From: Oceanicola sp. 22II-s10i
Lineage (GTDB): Bacteria; Pseudomonadota; Alphaproteobacteria; Rhodobacterales; Rhodobacteraceae
DNA length: 64,000 bases
Direction: 5' to 3'
Assembly: GCF_002210105.1 (NCBI RefSeq)
Contig: NZ_AQQU01000001.1
Span: 904,501 to 968,500 of the forward strand
Shown: positions 43,151-52,247 of the stretch, in pieces
How the letters are laid out: every line of letters starts with the position of its first letter
Numbering within the stretch: position 1 is the first letter of the stretch
Program-made: the position numbers and the translations under genes
The notes under the pieces: model-generated
What the model was told of the DNA's origin: nothing
The model's database searches: none
Seen by the model: the letters and a program-made list of their open reading frames with translations, nothing else

Positions 43151-44701
43151 TCAGCTGTCGGCGAGCGAGATGCTGCCGGCGCGGAAGTCGAGCACGTAGG
43201 GGATGTGGCCCGGCATCGGCGCCCAGTTGACCGACTGCTTCATGCCCCAGCTTTCGAACGGGCGGTACAGCGGCAGGACGGCCGGGTCGTCCTTCACCCG
43301 CTCCATCACCTCGCGGTAGGCTTCCTTGCGCGCCGCGACATCGGTCGAGAAGCGGAAGCGTTCCCATTTCTCGGCATAGTCCGCGTCGGTGTTGAACCGG
43401 CCCTCGCTCTGCGAGGGGCCGTTCGGCGCCCACATCACCCCGAACGAACCGAAGGGGTCGGCGAAATACATCGGGTTGGACCAGTTCCGGGCCATCATCT
43501 CGGGGTCGTTGCCCGACCACTTGTCGCGGACCTGCACCTTGCCGTTGATGCCGACCGCAGCCCACATCTCCATGATCGCCTGCGCGGCCAGCAGGCCGTT
43601 GGTGTAATAGGTCGCGGCGGTGTCATAGGTGATCTCGAACCCGTCGTAACCGGCTTCTTCCAGCAAGGCCTTTGCGCGCTCGGGATCGTATTCGAAGGTC
43701 ACGAGGTCAGGCTGGTGCAGCGCGCCCATCTCGACCATCGTGTGCGAGGACGGAACCACGGCCTTGCCCAGCCACAGCGCCTCGTTCAGGGCGTCGCGGT
43801 CGATGGCGAGGCTCATCGCCTTGCGGATGCGCGGATCCTGCAGCTTGGGGTGGTTCTGGTTCATGATCATCACGTGGAACAGCGCGGTGGCCGAGCCTTC
43901 GGTCTTGAGGTTCGGATCGCTGTCCACCAGCGACAGCTGGTCGGGCGCGAGGTTGGTGATGATGTCCGCTTCGCCGGTCTTGAGCGCGGTCACGCGGGAC
44001 GCGGTTTCGGCGATCTGGACGACGTTGACCCTGGCCAGCGGGGCCCTGTCGCCCCAGAAATCGTCGAAGCGGGCCCAGACCAGCTTTTCACCCGGCTGGA
44101 AGCTTTCGATGGCGTAGGGCCCGGTGCCGACGGGGGCGAGGGCGAAGGCCTCGTAGTCGCTGTCCTCGGCCACTTCGGGATCGCCGGACAGGGCCTTGGT
44201 GTAGGCTTCGGGGATGATCATGACCTGCTGGAGCGAGATCAGCGTCTCCCACAGCGGCTCCTCGCGTTCGGCGTGGATGCGGATGGTGTGATCGTCGATC
44301 TTCTCGGCATGGGTGAAGTTGCCCAGCCGGTCCTTGGCGCGGACGACATAGGGCGGGAAGGTCGCCTGCATCATCCGGTTCAGCGAAAAGATCACGTCAT
44401 CGGCGGTCATGTCGTCGCCGTTGTGGAACTTGACGCCCTCGCGCAGTTTCAGCTCCATCACGGTCGGTTCGATCAGTTCCCACGAGGTGGCCAGCGCGGG
44501 GACCCATTCGGGTTCCAGCTTGGTGTGGTCGCGGTCGATCAGCGTGTCGAAGCTGTTGTAGTAGAACTGCGAGCCGACGTTGGAATGGTCGCGGCCCGGG
44601 TCGAGGTAGGGTGCCATGTTGGCGGCCCCCACGGTGATTTCCTGCGCGCTGGCGGCATAGGGCAGCGCGGCGATGGCGGTGGTCAGCATCAGTCGGAACA
44701 T
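43151..44701 (-). CDS. ABC transporter substrate-binding protein, family 5
   Basis: 516 aa periplasmic binding protein of the DppA/OppA type (SBP_bac_5). Signal peptide MFRLMLTTAIAALPYAASAQ. Family blocks are ATSWELIEPTVMELKLREGVKFHNGDDMTADDVIFSLNR, GTGPYAIESFQPGEKLVWARFDDFWG, IRKAMSLAIDRDALNEALWLG and the C-terminal LYRPFESWGMKQSV. Ligand cannot be read; members bind peptides, sugars, nickel or opines. Upstream genes encode the two permeases. Confidence 0.93.
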   Translation of the reverse strand: MFRLMLTTAIAALPYAASAQEITVGAANMAPYLDPGRDHSNVGSQFYYNSFDTLIDRDHTKLEPEWVPALATSWELIEPTVMELKLREGVKFHNGDDMTADDVIFSLNRMMQATFPPYVVRAKDRLGNFTHAEKIDDHTIRIHAEREEPLWETLISLQQVMIIPEAYTKALSGDPEVAEDSDYEAFALAPVGTGPYAIESFQPGEKLVWARFDDFWGDRAPLARVNVVQIAETASRVTALKTGEADIITNLAPDQLSLVDSDPNLKTEGSATALFHVMIMNQNHPKLQDPRIRKAMSLAIDRDALNEALWLGKAVVPSSHTMVEMGALHQPDLVTFEYDPERAKALLEEAGYDGFEITYDTAATYYTNGLLAAQAIMEMWAAVGINGKVQVRDKWSGNDPEMMARNWSNPMYFADPFGSFGVMWAPNGPSQSEGRFNTDADYAEKWERFRFSTDVAARKEAYREVMERVKDDPAVLPLYRPFESWGMKQSVNWAPMPGHIPYVLDFRAGSISLADS

Positions 44702-44762
44702 CTGGTTCTCCGGTTCTGGTTGAGTGTCGTGGTGCGGCCGGTTGTCCGGCTCTCGTCTTTGT

Positions 44763-45638
44763 TCAGCGGTCGCGCAGGCGGACGTCGGCGCGGTCACGCA
44801 GCCAGTCGCCGAGGATCTGCACGGAAAAGGTCAGCGCCACGATCAGCGCGGCGGGGGTCAGCACGATCCACGGCGCGGTCGGCATGTAGTCGCGCCCGAG
44901 GCCCACCATCGAGCCGAGCGACGGCTGGGGCGGCTGGACGCCGAGGCCGAGGAACGACAGCGTGCTTTCGAGGATCACGATGTTCGACACGGCCAGCGTG
45001 AACTGCACCACCAGCGGCGAGACGATGTTGGGCAGGACGTGGTGGCGGGCGGTGTAGACCGGGCCGGCACCGGCGGCGCGCGCGGCCTCGATGAAGGGCA
45101 GGGCCCCCAGCTTGCGGACCTCGGCGCGGACGATGCGGGCATATTGCTCCCACCCCGCGATCCCGAGGACGAGGACCAGCACCGTCAGGCTGGAGCCGAA
45201 GAGCGACAGGATCAGCAGGGCGACGAGGGTGAAGGGGATCGCGATCTGCATGTCGACCAGCGACATGATCGTGTCCTCGACCCAGCCCCGCCGCAGCCCC
45301 GCGATCAGGCCCAGCGTGCCGCCGATCGCCAGCCCAATCACCGCCCCCGCAAAGGCCAGTGTCAGCGTCAGACGCAGGCCGTACAGCGCGCGCGACAGCA
45401 CGTCGCGGCCCAGTTCGTCGGTGCCGGTGTAGTGGCCGGACGCATAGCGGTCGAACCCCATCGGCGGGCGCAGTCGGCTCAGCAGGCTCTGCGCCAGGGG
45501 ATCGTAGGGGGCAATCAGCGGCGCGAAGAGGGCGCAGGCGAACAGGATCAGGGCCGTGGCGATGGCGATCTTCTGGATCAGGTCGGTCTGCCCGATGCGA
45601 AAGCGCCGGGGCGCGGCGGTGTCTGCGATGCTGGCCAT
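44763..45638 (-). CDS. ABC transporter permease, DppC type
   Basis: 291 aa inner-membrane permease. N-terminal helix at about 25-45 (IAIATALILFACALFAPLIAP), the GTDELGRDVLSRALYGLRLTL block, and the EAA loop YIEAARA-like FIEAARAAGAGPVYTARHHVLPNIVSPL. Six predicted helices with the DppC-specific N-terminal extension. Start ATG 45638, 11 bp after the DppB-type stop. Confidence 0.94.
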   Translation of the reverse strand: MASIADTAAPRRFRIGQTDLIQKIAIATALILFACALFAPLIAPYDPLAQSLLSRLRPPMGFDRYASGHYTGTDELGRDVLSRALYGLRLTLTLAFAGAVIGLAIGGTLGLIAGLRRGWVEDTIMSLVDMQIAIPFTLVALLILSLFGSSLTVLVLVLGIAGWEQYARIVRAEVRKLGALPFIEAARAAGAGPVYTARHHVLPNIVSPLVVQFTLAVSNIVILESTLSFLGLGVQPPQPSLGSMVGLGRDYMPTAPWIVLTPAALIVALTFSVQILGDWLRDRADVRLRDR

Positions 45639-45649
45639 GGTCGATCTCC

Positions 45650-46576
45650 TCAGCTGCGGGCAAGCCGGATGCGCGGATCGGCCAGCGCATAGGCGATGTC
45701 GGTGACGGCGTTGATGGCGACCACGGCGACGGCGACGGCGATCACGCCGAACTGCAGCACCGGGTAGTCCCGCCCGATGGCGGAGTTCACCAGCAGCTGG
45801 CCGATGCCGGGCCAGGAGAAGATGCTTTCGACCACCACGCTGCCCGCCGCGGCGAGCCCCGCAATCTGCAGCCCGATGACCGAGATCACTGTGACGCCCG
45901 CATTGCCCAGCCCGTGCCGCAGGACCACCCGCGCCTCGCCCAGCCCCTTGGCACGGGCGGTGCGGATGAAGTCCTGTCCCAGCACGTCCAGCATGGCGTT
46001 GCGGGTGAACCGGGTGAGCGCGGCGATCAGGACGCCCGACATGGCGATCGTCGGCATGATGAAGTGCAGGGCCGTACCGTTCCCCACCACAGGCAGCCAG
46101 TTCAGCCAGTAGGAAAACGTCAGGATCATCACGATGGCGAGGATGAAGGACGGCACGGCGTAGCCCGCGAAGGCGATGACCATGACCGCCGATCCGACCC
46201 AGCTCTTGCGATAGATCGCCGCCAGCACGCCCAGCGGGATCGAGACGAGTATCGTGAACACGACCGAGGCCAGCAGGAGCTGCGCCGAAGGCCAGAGTCG
46301 TTCGGCCACAACCTCGGTCACCGGGCGGCGGTCGACGAAGCTCAGCCCGAATTCGCCGGACAGGGCGCCGCGCAGGAAGGCGAGGTATTGTTCGCCCAGC
46401 GACCGGTCCAGCTGGAAATAGCGGATCAGCTCCTCCCGTCCCTCGGCGGTCAGCCCGTCGCCGAGGAATGTGTCGATCGGGTTCCCCGACATGCGGGTCG
46501 CGATGAAGGTGACCGAGACGATGGCAAAGATCGTCACCACGGCCTTGACCAGAATGCGCAGCAGGTACGGGATCAT
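45650..46576 (-). CDS. ABC transporter permease, DppB type
   Basis: 308 aa inner-membrane permease. MIPYLLRILVKAVVTIFAIVSVTFIATRMSGNPID at the N-terminus, LDRSLGEQYLAFLRGALSGEFGLSF as in DppB proteins, the EAA loop DFIRTARAKGLGEARVVLRHGLGNAG, and ESIFSWPGIGQLLVNSAIGRDYPVLQ near the end. Start overlaps the stop of the HAD gene (46573-46576, ATGA). Confidence 0.95.
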   Translation of the reverse strand: MIPYLLRILVKAVVTIFAIVSVTFIATRMSGNPIDTFLGDGLTAEGREELIRYFQLDRSLGEQYLAFLRGALSGEFGLSFVDRRPVTEVVAERLWPSAQLLLASVVFTILVSIPLGVLAAIYRKSWVGSAVMVIAFAGYAVPSFILAIVMILTFSYWLNWLPVVGNGTALHFIMPTIAMSGVLIAALTRFTRNAMLDVLGQDFIRTARAKGLGEARVVLRHGLGNAGVTVISVIGLQIAGLAAAGSVVVESIFSWPGIGQLLVNSAIGRDYPVLQFGVIAVAVAVVAINAVTDIAYALADPRIRLARS

Positions 46577-47340
46577 CGTCCGGGCCTCCGCTGGATATGC
46601 AGGAAGGGCACGCCCGCCGCCGCCGCCGCGCGCCCGTCGGTCGCCGCGTTGTCGCCGACAAACACCGCGTGTTCGGGGGCGGTGCCGGTCCGGGCAAGCG
46701 CGATCTGCAGCATCGTCGGGTCAGGTTTGCCGAGGCTGCGCCATTGCAGTTCGGGCCGGATCGCCCGCAACGCGGCCAGCAGCGCGCCGGTTTCGGCCAC
46801 CGGCTGACCGTCATGGGCGGGATGCGACAGGTCCTCGTTCGCGATCCACAGTCGCGCGCCAAGTCCGATGTCGGACAGGATCGGGCCCATGGTGTCGACT
46901 GTGACACCCGCGTCGCGGCAGATCAGCACCGCCTCGGGCCGGTCGGACCCGGTGTCGATCCCGAGCGCCCGCGCGGCATCGGCCAATGCAGGCGCGGCGT
47001 AAAGGCGCAGGCGGCGGATCTGCTCGACCTCGTACAGATGCCCCAGCGTGATCTCTCCGGCCAGCAGGATGCGGGCGGCGGGCACCGTCAGGCCCATCTC
47101 CGAGAGCCTGAGCGAAAGCGCCGCGGCCGTGCTGCCCGACGCGTTGGACACGATCCACAGACGGGATCCGCAGGCCGCGACGAAGGCGGCCGTGTCGGCA
47201 AAGGGGCGCCCTTCGGACACCAGACACCCGTCGAGATCGCAGAGCACCAGCCCCGCATCCTTCACGGCGCGCGGGTCGAGGGCCGCGTGGCGGTCAGCCG
47301 GCACAAGGGTCGTCTCGAGGTCCAAATCATCTCTCCGCAT
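46573..47340 (-). CDS. HAD-superfamily phosphatase, NagD-like
   Basis: 255 aa, HAD subfamily IIA. Motif I LVLCDLDGCLVSEG (nucleophile Asp and acid Asp), motif II IVSNASGST, the C2 cap domain about 75-170, motif III Lys in SLGKPDPTML and motif IV VFVGDNAATDG. NagD-like enzymes dephosphorylate nucleotides, glycerol phosphate or 2-phosphoglycolate. First gene of the six-gene operon, 117 bp from the divergent LysR. With the metallophosphoesterase it could strip phosphate from the transported compound. Confidence 0.9.
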   Translation of the reverse strand: MRRDDLDLETTLVPADRHAALDPRAVKDAGLVLCDLDGCLVSEGRPFADTAAFVAACGSRLWIVSNASGSTAAALSLRLSEMGLTVPAARILLAGEITLGHLYEVEQIRRLRLYAAPALADAARALGIDTGSDRPEAVLICRDAGVTVDTMGPILSDIGLGARLWIANEDLSHPAHDGQPVAETGALLAALRAIRPELQWRSLGKPDPTMLQIALARTGTAPEHAVFVGDNAATDGRAAAAAGVPFLHIQRRPGR

Positions 47341-47394
47341 CTTCGCGGGCCGGGCCCCGCGTCTGATGCCCACATTTGGAGAGCGGCTGTGACA

Positions 47395-47416
47395 TGGCTG
47401 TAACGAAACAAAGCCA
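47395..47416. promoter_or_regulatory. Inverted repeat in the HAD/LysR divergent promoter
   Basis: TGGCT-N12-AGCCA in the 117-bp space between the HAD-ABC operon and its divergent LysR gene. Near the T-N11-A geometry but one base longer; a candidate site for that regulator. Confidence 0.35.
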
Positions 47417-47457
47417 GAGTATGGCCAAAGCAAACCTGCAGTTGGGACCGCCCGCAG

Positions 47458-48354
47458 ATGACCCTCAGCAATGCCCGTCTGGACGCCGTCCGCGCCGTCG
47501 CCGAAACTGGTTCCTATGCCGCGGCCGCACGGCTGCTTGGCGTCACGCAACCCAATATTTCCGTTCAGGTCCGGGGCCTTGAGGCGGATTTCGGGGTAAA
47601 GCTGTTCCTGCGCGACGCGGGCAGGCTGTTGCCGACCGAGCTCTGTCACAGACTTTGCGATTCGGCCGAGCGCATGGCCGAGGCGCGGGACGAGGCGGAG
47701 CGGCTGCTGCTCAGCCGGTCGTCTCTGCGCGAGGGCCGGATTTCCATCGGGCTGGGCAATGCCATGCCGGGCATGGCGCTGATCGCGGCCTTTCACCGGG
47801 CCTATCCCGGCGTGACCCTCAAGGTCGAAACCGGATCCCATCAGAAGATCACCCGCGCGGTGCTGACCCATGAATGCGACATCGGCGTGCTGCCGGACAT
47901 CCCTCAGGACCCGCGGTTCCGGCGCGAGCATATCGCCGGGTCCGAGGTCATCGCCATCGCCCCGGTCGGGCATCCGCTTGCCCGTCACGCGCAGGTCAGT
48001 GCCGAGACCCTGTCGCGCGAGCCCCTGATCTTTCGCGCCTCGGGGTCGTCCACGCAGCGCGCGGTGGACCGGATGTTCACGCGGGCGGGCCTGTCGCCGC
48101 AACCGTTCTTGACGCTCGATGCGCGGGACGGACTTTACGAGGCGGTGGTCAACGGTCTGGGCATCGGGTTTCTGTGGCGCGAAAGCACCAGCCGGTCTGA
48201 TGGCGTCGTGCGCCTGCCGATCGCCGAGATGACGACGCTGAGAACGCACGAGACGGTCTTCAGCCTCGCCGGAAGCGAGGGGCGGATCATCGACGGGTTC
48301 TTCGGTGTGGCCCGCGCCTTCGGGTCAGAGATGGCCGGCGCCTCGACCGGGTGA
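47458..48354 (+). CDS. LysR-family transcriptional regulator
   Basis: 298 aa. HTH SYAAAARLLGVTQPNISVQVRGLEADFGVKLFLRDAGRLLPTE; effector domain with GRISIGLGNAMPGMALIAAFHRAYPGVTL and DIGVLPDIPQD. The CysB/CbbR-like arrangement (GLGN-A-PG) suggests a small anionic ligand, but that is only a hint. Divergent from the phosphoesterase-ABC operon, which it likely controls. Confidence 0.92.
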   Translation: MTLSNARLDAVRAVAETGSYAAAARLLGVTQPNISVQVRGLEADFGVKLFLRDAGRLLPTELCHRLCDSAERMAEARDEAERLLLSRSSLREGRISIGLGNAMPGMALIAAFHRAYPGVTLKVETGSHQKITRAVLTHECDIGVLPDIPQDPRFRREHIAGSEVIAIAPVGHPLARHAQVSAETLSREPLIFRASGSSTQRAVDRMFTRAGLSPQPFLTLDARDGLYEAVVNGLGIGFLWRESTSRSDGVVRLPIAEMTTLRTHETVFSLAGSEGRIIDGFFGVARAFGSEMAGASTG

Positions 48355-48392
48355 TGCCGCGCTCGCCCTTGGTCCGGTCCGCATCTGGCTCA

Positions 48393-48417
48393 GGGCGCCA
48401 AAAACCAAAAGGCGCCC
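48393..48417 (-). terminator. Terminator after tRNA-Pro
   Basis: Read on the minus strand: GGGCGCC, an 11-nt T-rich loop (TTTTGGTTTTT), GGCGCCC. It lies 22 bp beyond the tRNA 3' end and also just after the LysR stop on the other strand, so it may serve both. Confidence 0.65.
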
Positions 48418-48438
48418 CGGTGGGACGCCTTGTTCACT

Positions 48439-48515
48439 TGGTCGGAGTGAGAGGATTCGAACCTCCGGCCCCTGCCTCCCGAAGACAGTGCTCTACCAGG
48501 CTGAGCTACACTCCG
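48439..48515 (-). tRNA. tRNA-Pro (anticodon CGG)
   Basis: 77-nt cloverleaf read on the minus strand: acceptor CGGAGTG pairing with CACTCCG, D-arm TAGCTCAGCCTGGTAGAGCA, anticodon stem CTGTC/GGCAG around the loop TTCGGGA (anticodon CGG), T-arm GGAGGTTCGAATCCTC-like, discriminator A and an encoded CCA. Codon CCG is the dominant proline codon in such GC-rich genomes. Confidence 0.97.
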
Positions 48516-48567
48516 ACCGTGGCGGGCGGAGTAACCCGATATGCAGGGTTTGGCAAGGGGCGGCGGA

Positions 48568-49989
48568 TCATATGCGCGGCGGATTCTTCTGCGGGAACTC
48601 CGTCGCCAGATGCCAGCCCTGGCCAAGCTGAAGGATCCCCAGATCGCCGCCGTACCGCCCGACGAACTGCAGGCCGATCGGCAGCCCCGCAGGGCCGAAT
48701 CCGGCGGGCACGCCGAGAGCCGGCAGGCCCAGCAGGCTGGCGGGAATCACGCATTCCATCCACCGGTGATAGGTGTCGAGCGGGCGGCCCGCGATCTCGG
48801 TCGGGTGCTTCCAGTCGACGGGGAAGGGGAAGCACTGCGCCGTCGGCACCACCAGCGCGTCATACTGCGCGAACAGCCCCGCCGCGACGCCGTGCCAGCG
48901 CGAGCGGATCTTGCTGGCCCGCGTGATGTCGCGGGCCGTCAGCGCCAGCCCACGCTCGACCTCCCACACCGCGACGTCGCGCAGCAGGGGGCCGTTGACT
49001 GGGTCGTCATAATCCGCGACGCGGCCACTGACGTTCGACAGGCTGCGCAGGGTGGTCCAGCTGTCCCACAGCTCGTCGGCGGGGAAGGGCGGATCGATCC
49101 GCTCAACCTCGCAGCCCAGATCGGCGAGGATCGTCAGAGCCGCCTCGCAGGTGTCCAGCACGCCCTCCTCCATCGGCCATGCGCCGCCCCAGTCGGCAGC
49201 CCAGGCGATGCGCCGCCCCTTGAGGTCCGCGTCGATGCGGCCCGAGAAGACCTCGGGCGCCGGTCCGAAGGGGGCCCGCGGATCGGGGCCCCCCATGACG
49301 TCCAGCAAGAGCGCGACATCGGTCACGTCGCGGGCCATCGGTCCCAGTGTCGAAAGCGGGTGCATCACCACGTCGGTCTCCGGATCCGGCGGGATACGCC
49401 CCCAGCTCGGGCGGAAGCCGTAGCAGCAGTTCCAGCCGGCGGGGTTGCGCAGGCTGCCCATGGCGTCGGACCCGTCGCAGGCCCATTGCATCCGTGCCGC
49501 CAGCGCAGCCCCCGCCCCGCCCGAGCTGCCCCCGGCCGACCGTGTCAGGTCATAGGGGTTCCGCGTCGGCCCGTGCACCGGGTTGAACGTGTGGCTGCCC
49601 AGCCCGAATTCCGGCGTGTTGGTCTTGCCCACCACGATCGCGCCCGCCGCGCGCAGGCGGCCGATGGCCAGGTCGTCCTGTTCGGCGATCACCCCCGGCC
49701 GGATCGGAGAGCCCTTGGACGTCGGAAAGCCCGCCGCATTGGCCAGGTCCTTGACGGCCAGCGGCAGGCCGTGCAGCGGCCCGATGTCGGCGCCTGAGGC
49801 GCGGGCGGTGTCGGCGGCCAGCGCTTCCGACAGCAGGGCGTCCGGGTCCTTCATGCTGACGATGGCGTTGATGTCGCCATTCACCGCGGCGACTCGGTCC
49901 AGCATGGCCTGCATCGCCTCGACACAGCTGGTTTCGCCGTTGCGGATGCGGGCCAGAAGGTCTGCCGCGCTCAGGTCTATGAGGGTCAT
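48568..49989 (-). CDS. Amidase (amidase-signature family)
   Basis: 473 aa. Ser-cisSer-Lys triad positions: Lys in GLPLAVKDLANAAG (about residue 79), the Gly/Ser stretch RSAGGSSGGAGAALAARM (catalytic Ser about 178 region) and cis-Ser in the preceding segment; DGSDAMGSLRNPAGWNCCYGFRPS is the variant seen in non-GatA amidases. It hydrolyses an unknown amide to acid and ammonia. No GatB/GatC partners, so it is not the tRNA amidotransferase. Alone in its transcript, 52 bp after the tRNA. Confidence 0.92.
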   Translation of the reverse strand: MTLIDLSAADLLARIRNGETSCVEAMQAMLDRVAAVNGDINAIVSMKDPDALLSEALAADTARASGADIGPLHGLPLAVKDLANAAGFPTSKGSPIRPGVIAEQDDLAIGRLRAAGAIVVGKTNTPEFGLGSHTFNPVHGPTRNPYDLTRSAGGSSGGAGAALAARMQWACDGSDAMGSLRNPAGWNCCYGFRPSWGRIPPDPETDVVMHPLSTLGPMARDVTDVALLLDVMGGPDPRAPFGPAPEVFSGRIDADLKGRRIAWAADWGGAWPMEEGVLDTCEAALTILADLGCEVERIDPPFPADELWDSWTTLRSLSNVSGRVADYDDPVNGPLLRDVAVWEVERGLALTARDITRASKIRSRWHGVAAGLFAQYDALVVPTAQCFPFPVDWKHPTEIAGRPLDTYHRWMECVIPASLLGLPALGVPAGFGPAGLPIGLQFVGRYGGDLGILQLGQGWHLATEFPQKNPPRI

Positions 49990-50129
49990 GGTGCCGCCTT
50001 TCCTCCGGTTTGCCGCAGGATAGACCTGACGGGCGGCGGGGTGCCATGTCTTTCCGCATACCTGCGGACTGGATCGGTGCGGTCCGCCGGGCTAGTTTCT
50101 GGAAAAGCATTTTTTCAAAGGATAATCCG

Positions 50130-50927
50130 ATGCGACGTGCCCTCATCTCCACCCTTGCCAGCCTGCTGCTCACCGCGCCGATGGCGCTGGCCGCGCCCTG
50201 CGGCAACACCGCGTCAGGCTTCGAAGCCTGGAAAGCCGCCTTCGCGCAGGAGGCACGGGGCGCCGGTATCGGCCAGCGCGGGGTGTCGGTGCTGATGCAG
50301 ACGCAATATTCCACGGGCACCATCGCAGCCGACCGGAAGCAGACCGGCGTGCGCTATTCGCTCAAGGATTTCATGCGGATCCGGGGCACCGACGCCATCG
50401 CCTCGATGGGCCGCCAGCGCAAGGCGCAGAACCCGAACTTCTTTGCCGCGCTGGAACGTACCTACGGCGTGCCCGCGGGGATATTGCTGTCGATCCACGG
50501 GATGGAATCGGGCTTTGGCCGGGTGATGGGCAAGTACTCCGTGCTCTCCTCGGTCGCGACCGTGGCCTATGACTGCCGCCGCAGCGCGTTCTTCAGCCAG
50601 CACCTGCTGGCGGCGCTGCAGCTGGTCGACCGCGGCTGGCTGGACCCGAACGCACGCGGCGCGGCGCATGGCGAGATCGGGCACACCCAGTTCCTCGCCG
50701 GCAACGTCATCACCTATGGGGTCGATGGCAACGGGGACGGTCGCGTCGATCTGTACAACCAGACCGACGCGCTGGCCTCGACCGCCAATTTCCTGCGCCG
50801 CAAGGGCTGGCAGCCCGGCCAGCCCTACCAGGAAGGCACGCAGAACTTCCGCGTCCTGAACGAATGGAATGCCGCCACGGTCTACCAGCAGGCGATCGCG
50901 CTGACCGCCGCCCGGATCGACCGCTGA
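50130..50927 (+). CDS. Lytic murein transglycosylase, MltB-like
   Basis: 265 aa from ATG 50130 with signal peptide MRRALISTLASLLLTAPMALA. Transglycosylase SLT_2 fold: FEAWKAAFAQEARGAGIGQRGV, the catalytic Glu in LLSIHGMESGFGRVMG, AYDCRRSAFFSQHLLAALQLV, GEIGHTQFLAGNVITYGVDGNGDGRVDLYNQTDALASTANFL. Cleaves peptidoglycan glycan strands in the periplasm. It lacks the C-terminal peptidoglycan-binding domain and the lipobox seen in many homologues, so it should be soluble. The longer frame from 50010 is rejected. Confidence 0.92.
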   Translation: MRRALISTLASLLLTAPMALAAPCGNTASGFEAWKAAFAQEARGAGIGQRGVSVLMQTQYSTGTIAADRKQTGVRYSLKDFMRIRGTDAIASMGRQRKAQNPNFFAALERTYGVPAGILLSIHGMESGFGRVMGKYSVLSSVATVAYDCRRSAFFSQHLLAALQLVDRGWLDPNARGAAHGEIGHTQFLAGNVITYGVDGNGDGRVDLYNQTDALASTANFLRRKGWQPGQPYQEGTQNFRVLNEWNAATVYQQAIALTAARIDR

Positions 50928-50960
50928 CGCACGACCGACGCCCAGGGGATCGCACAGGTG

Positions 50961-51011
50961 CCCTGCTTCTTCTGGTTCCAAATACCTCGGGGGTGTGGGG
51001 GCAGAGCCCCC
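50961..51011. repeat. Dispersed intergenic repeat, copy 3
   Basis: CCCTGCTTCTTCTGGTTCC then AAATACCTCGGGGGT (50961-50995), followed by GGGGGC-AGA-GCCCCC (50997-51011), the same arrangement as the copies at 5226 and 17211. It lies between the convergent transglycosylase and prfB genes, 6 bp from the prfB stop. Confidence 0.85.
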
Positions 51012-51017
51012 GCGTCC

Positions 51018-52142
51018 TCAGCCCTCGGCTCGCGCCTCGGCCCGGCTCTTGCCGCTGACGGCCATCGCCAGAGTGGCGGCCATGAAGGCGTCCAGATCGC
51101 CGTCCAGCACGCCCTGCGTGTCCGACGTCTCGTGGCTGGTCCTCAGGTCCTTCACCATCTGGTAGGGCTGCAGGACGTAGGACCGGATCTGGTTGCCCCA
51201 ACCGGCCGAGCCCTTGGCCTCGTGCGCCTCGTTGATCGCGGCGTTCCGGCGGTCGAGCTCGAGCTGATACAGACGCGATTTCAGCGCCTTCATGGCGATG
51301 TCGCGGTTCTGGTGCTGCGACTTTTCCGACGATGTCACGACGATCCCGGTCGGATGGTGGGTGATCCGCACGGCCGAGTCGGTGGTGTTCACGTGCTGAC
51401 CGCCCGCGCCCGAGGACCGGTAGGTGTCGATCCGGATGTCGGCCGGGTTGACCTCGATCTCGATGTTGTCGTCGACGACGGGGTAGACCCAGACCGAGGC
51501 AAACGAGGTCTCTCGCGTGCCCTTGCCGAATGGCGAAATGCGCACCAGCCGGTGCACACCCGACTCGGACTTCAGCCAGCCATAGGCGTTCGGGCCGGAA
51601 ATCTTGTAGGCGCAGGACTTGATCCCGGCCTCGGCGCCCGCTTCCTCGGACTGCAGTTCCACCTTGTAGCCGCGCTTTTCGGCCCAGCGGACATACATCC
51701 GCTGCAGCATCGCGGCCCAGTCGCAGGCCTCGGTGCCACCGGCGCCCGCGTTGATTTCCAGGAAGGTGTCGTTGCCGTCCGCCTCGCCGTCCAGAAGCGC
51801 TTCCAGCTCCTTCTCGGCGGCGCGGGCCCTCAGCGCTTTCAGCGCGCTTTCGGCCTCGGCGACGACATCGGTGTCCTCTTCCTCCTCGCCCATCTCGATC
51901 AGTTCGACATTGTCGGTCAGGTCGCGGTTCAGGGCGTCGTAGGTGTCCATCGCGTCGACCAGCATCTGCCGGTCGCGCATCAGCTTCTGCGCCTTGGCGG
52001 GATCGTCCCAGAGGTTCGGATCCTCGACGCGCGCGTTGAATTCCTCAAGCCGGTGCGCGGCGGTGTCCAGCCCCATGCGCTGGCCCAGCAGGGTCAGGCT
52101 TTTCTCGATTTCGGTGACGATGGACTGGGTTTCGGCGCGCAT
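51018..52142 (-). CDS. prfB: Peptide chain release factor 2
   Basis: 374 aa RF2 that ends translation at UGA and UAA. The codon-recognition tripeptide SPF is in [15 protein letters not shown] and the GGQ catalytic motif is in [18 protein letters not shown]. The reading frame is continuous from [16 protein letters not shown], so the programmed +1 frameshift known from E. coli prfB is absent. It follows mrcA, the common alphaproteobacterial order. Confidence 0.97.
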   Translation of the reverse strand: MRAETQSIVTEIEKSLTLLGQRMGLDTAAHRLEEFNARVEDPNLWDDPAKAQKLMRDRQMLVDAMDTYDALNRDLTDNVELIEMGEEEEDTDVVAEAESALKALRARAAEKELEALLDGEADGNDTFLEINAGAGGTEACDWAAMLQRMYVRWAEKRGYKVELQSEEAGAEAGIKSCAYKISGPNAYGWLKSESGVHRLVRISPFGKGTRETSFASVWVYPVVDDNIEIEVNPADIRIDTYRSSGAGGQHVNTTDSAVRITHHPTGIVVTSSEKSQHQNRDIAMKALKSRLYQLELDRRNAAINEAHEAKGSAGWGNQIRSYVLQPYQMVKDLRTSHETSDTQGVLDGDLDAFMAATLAMAVSGKSRAEARAEG

Positions 52143-52208
52143 AGGTCATTCCCGTGGATCGGTGCCGCCTGATACCGTGGCGGACGCCCCCCGGCAAGCA
52201 GATGGGGC

Positions 52209-52235
52209 GATACGGCGCCGGGTCAGCGCCGTATC
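52209..52235 (-). terminator. Perfect hairpin between mrcA and prfB
   Basis: GATACGGCGC-N7-GCGCCGTATC, 10-bp perfect arms, 12 bp after the mrcA stop and 66 bp before the prfB start. No U-tract follows on the minus strand (CGCCCC), so it may attenuate or protect mRNA ends rather than stop all transcription. Confidence 0.6.
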
Positions 52236-52247
52236 ACCGGAACGTCA

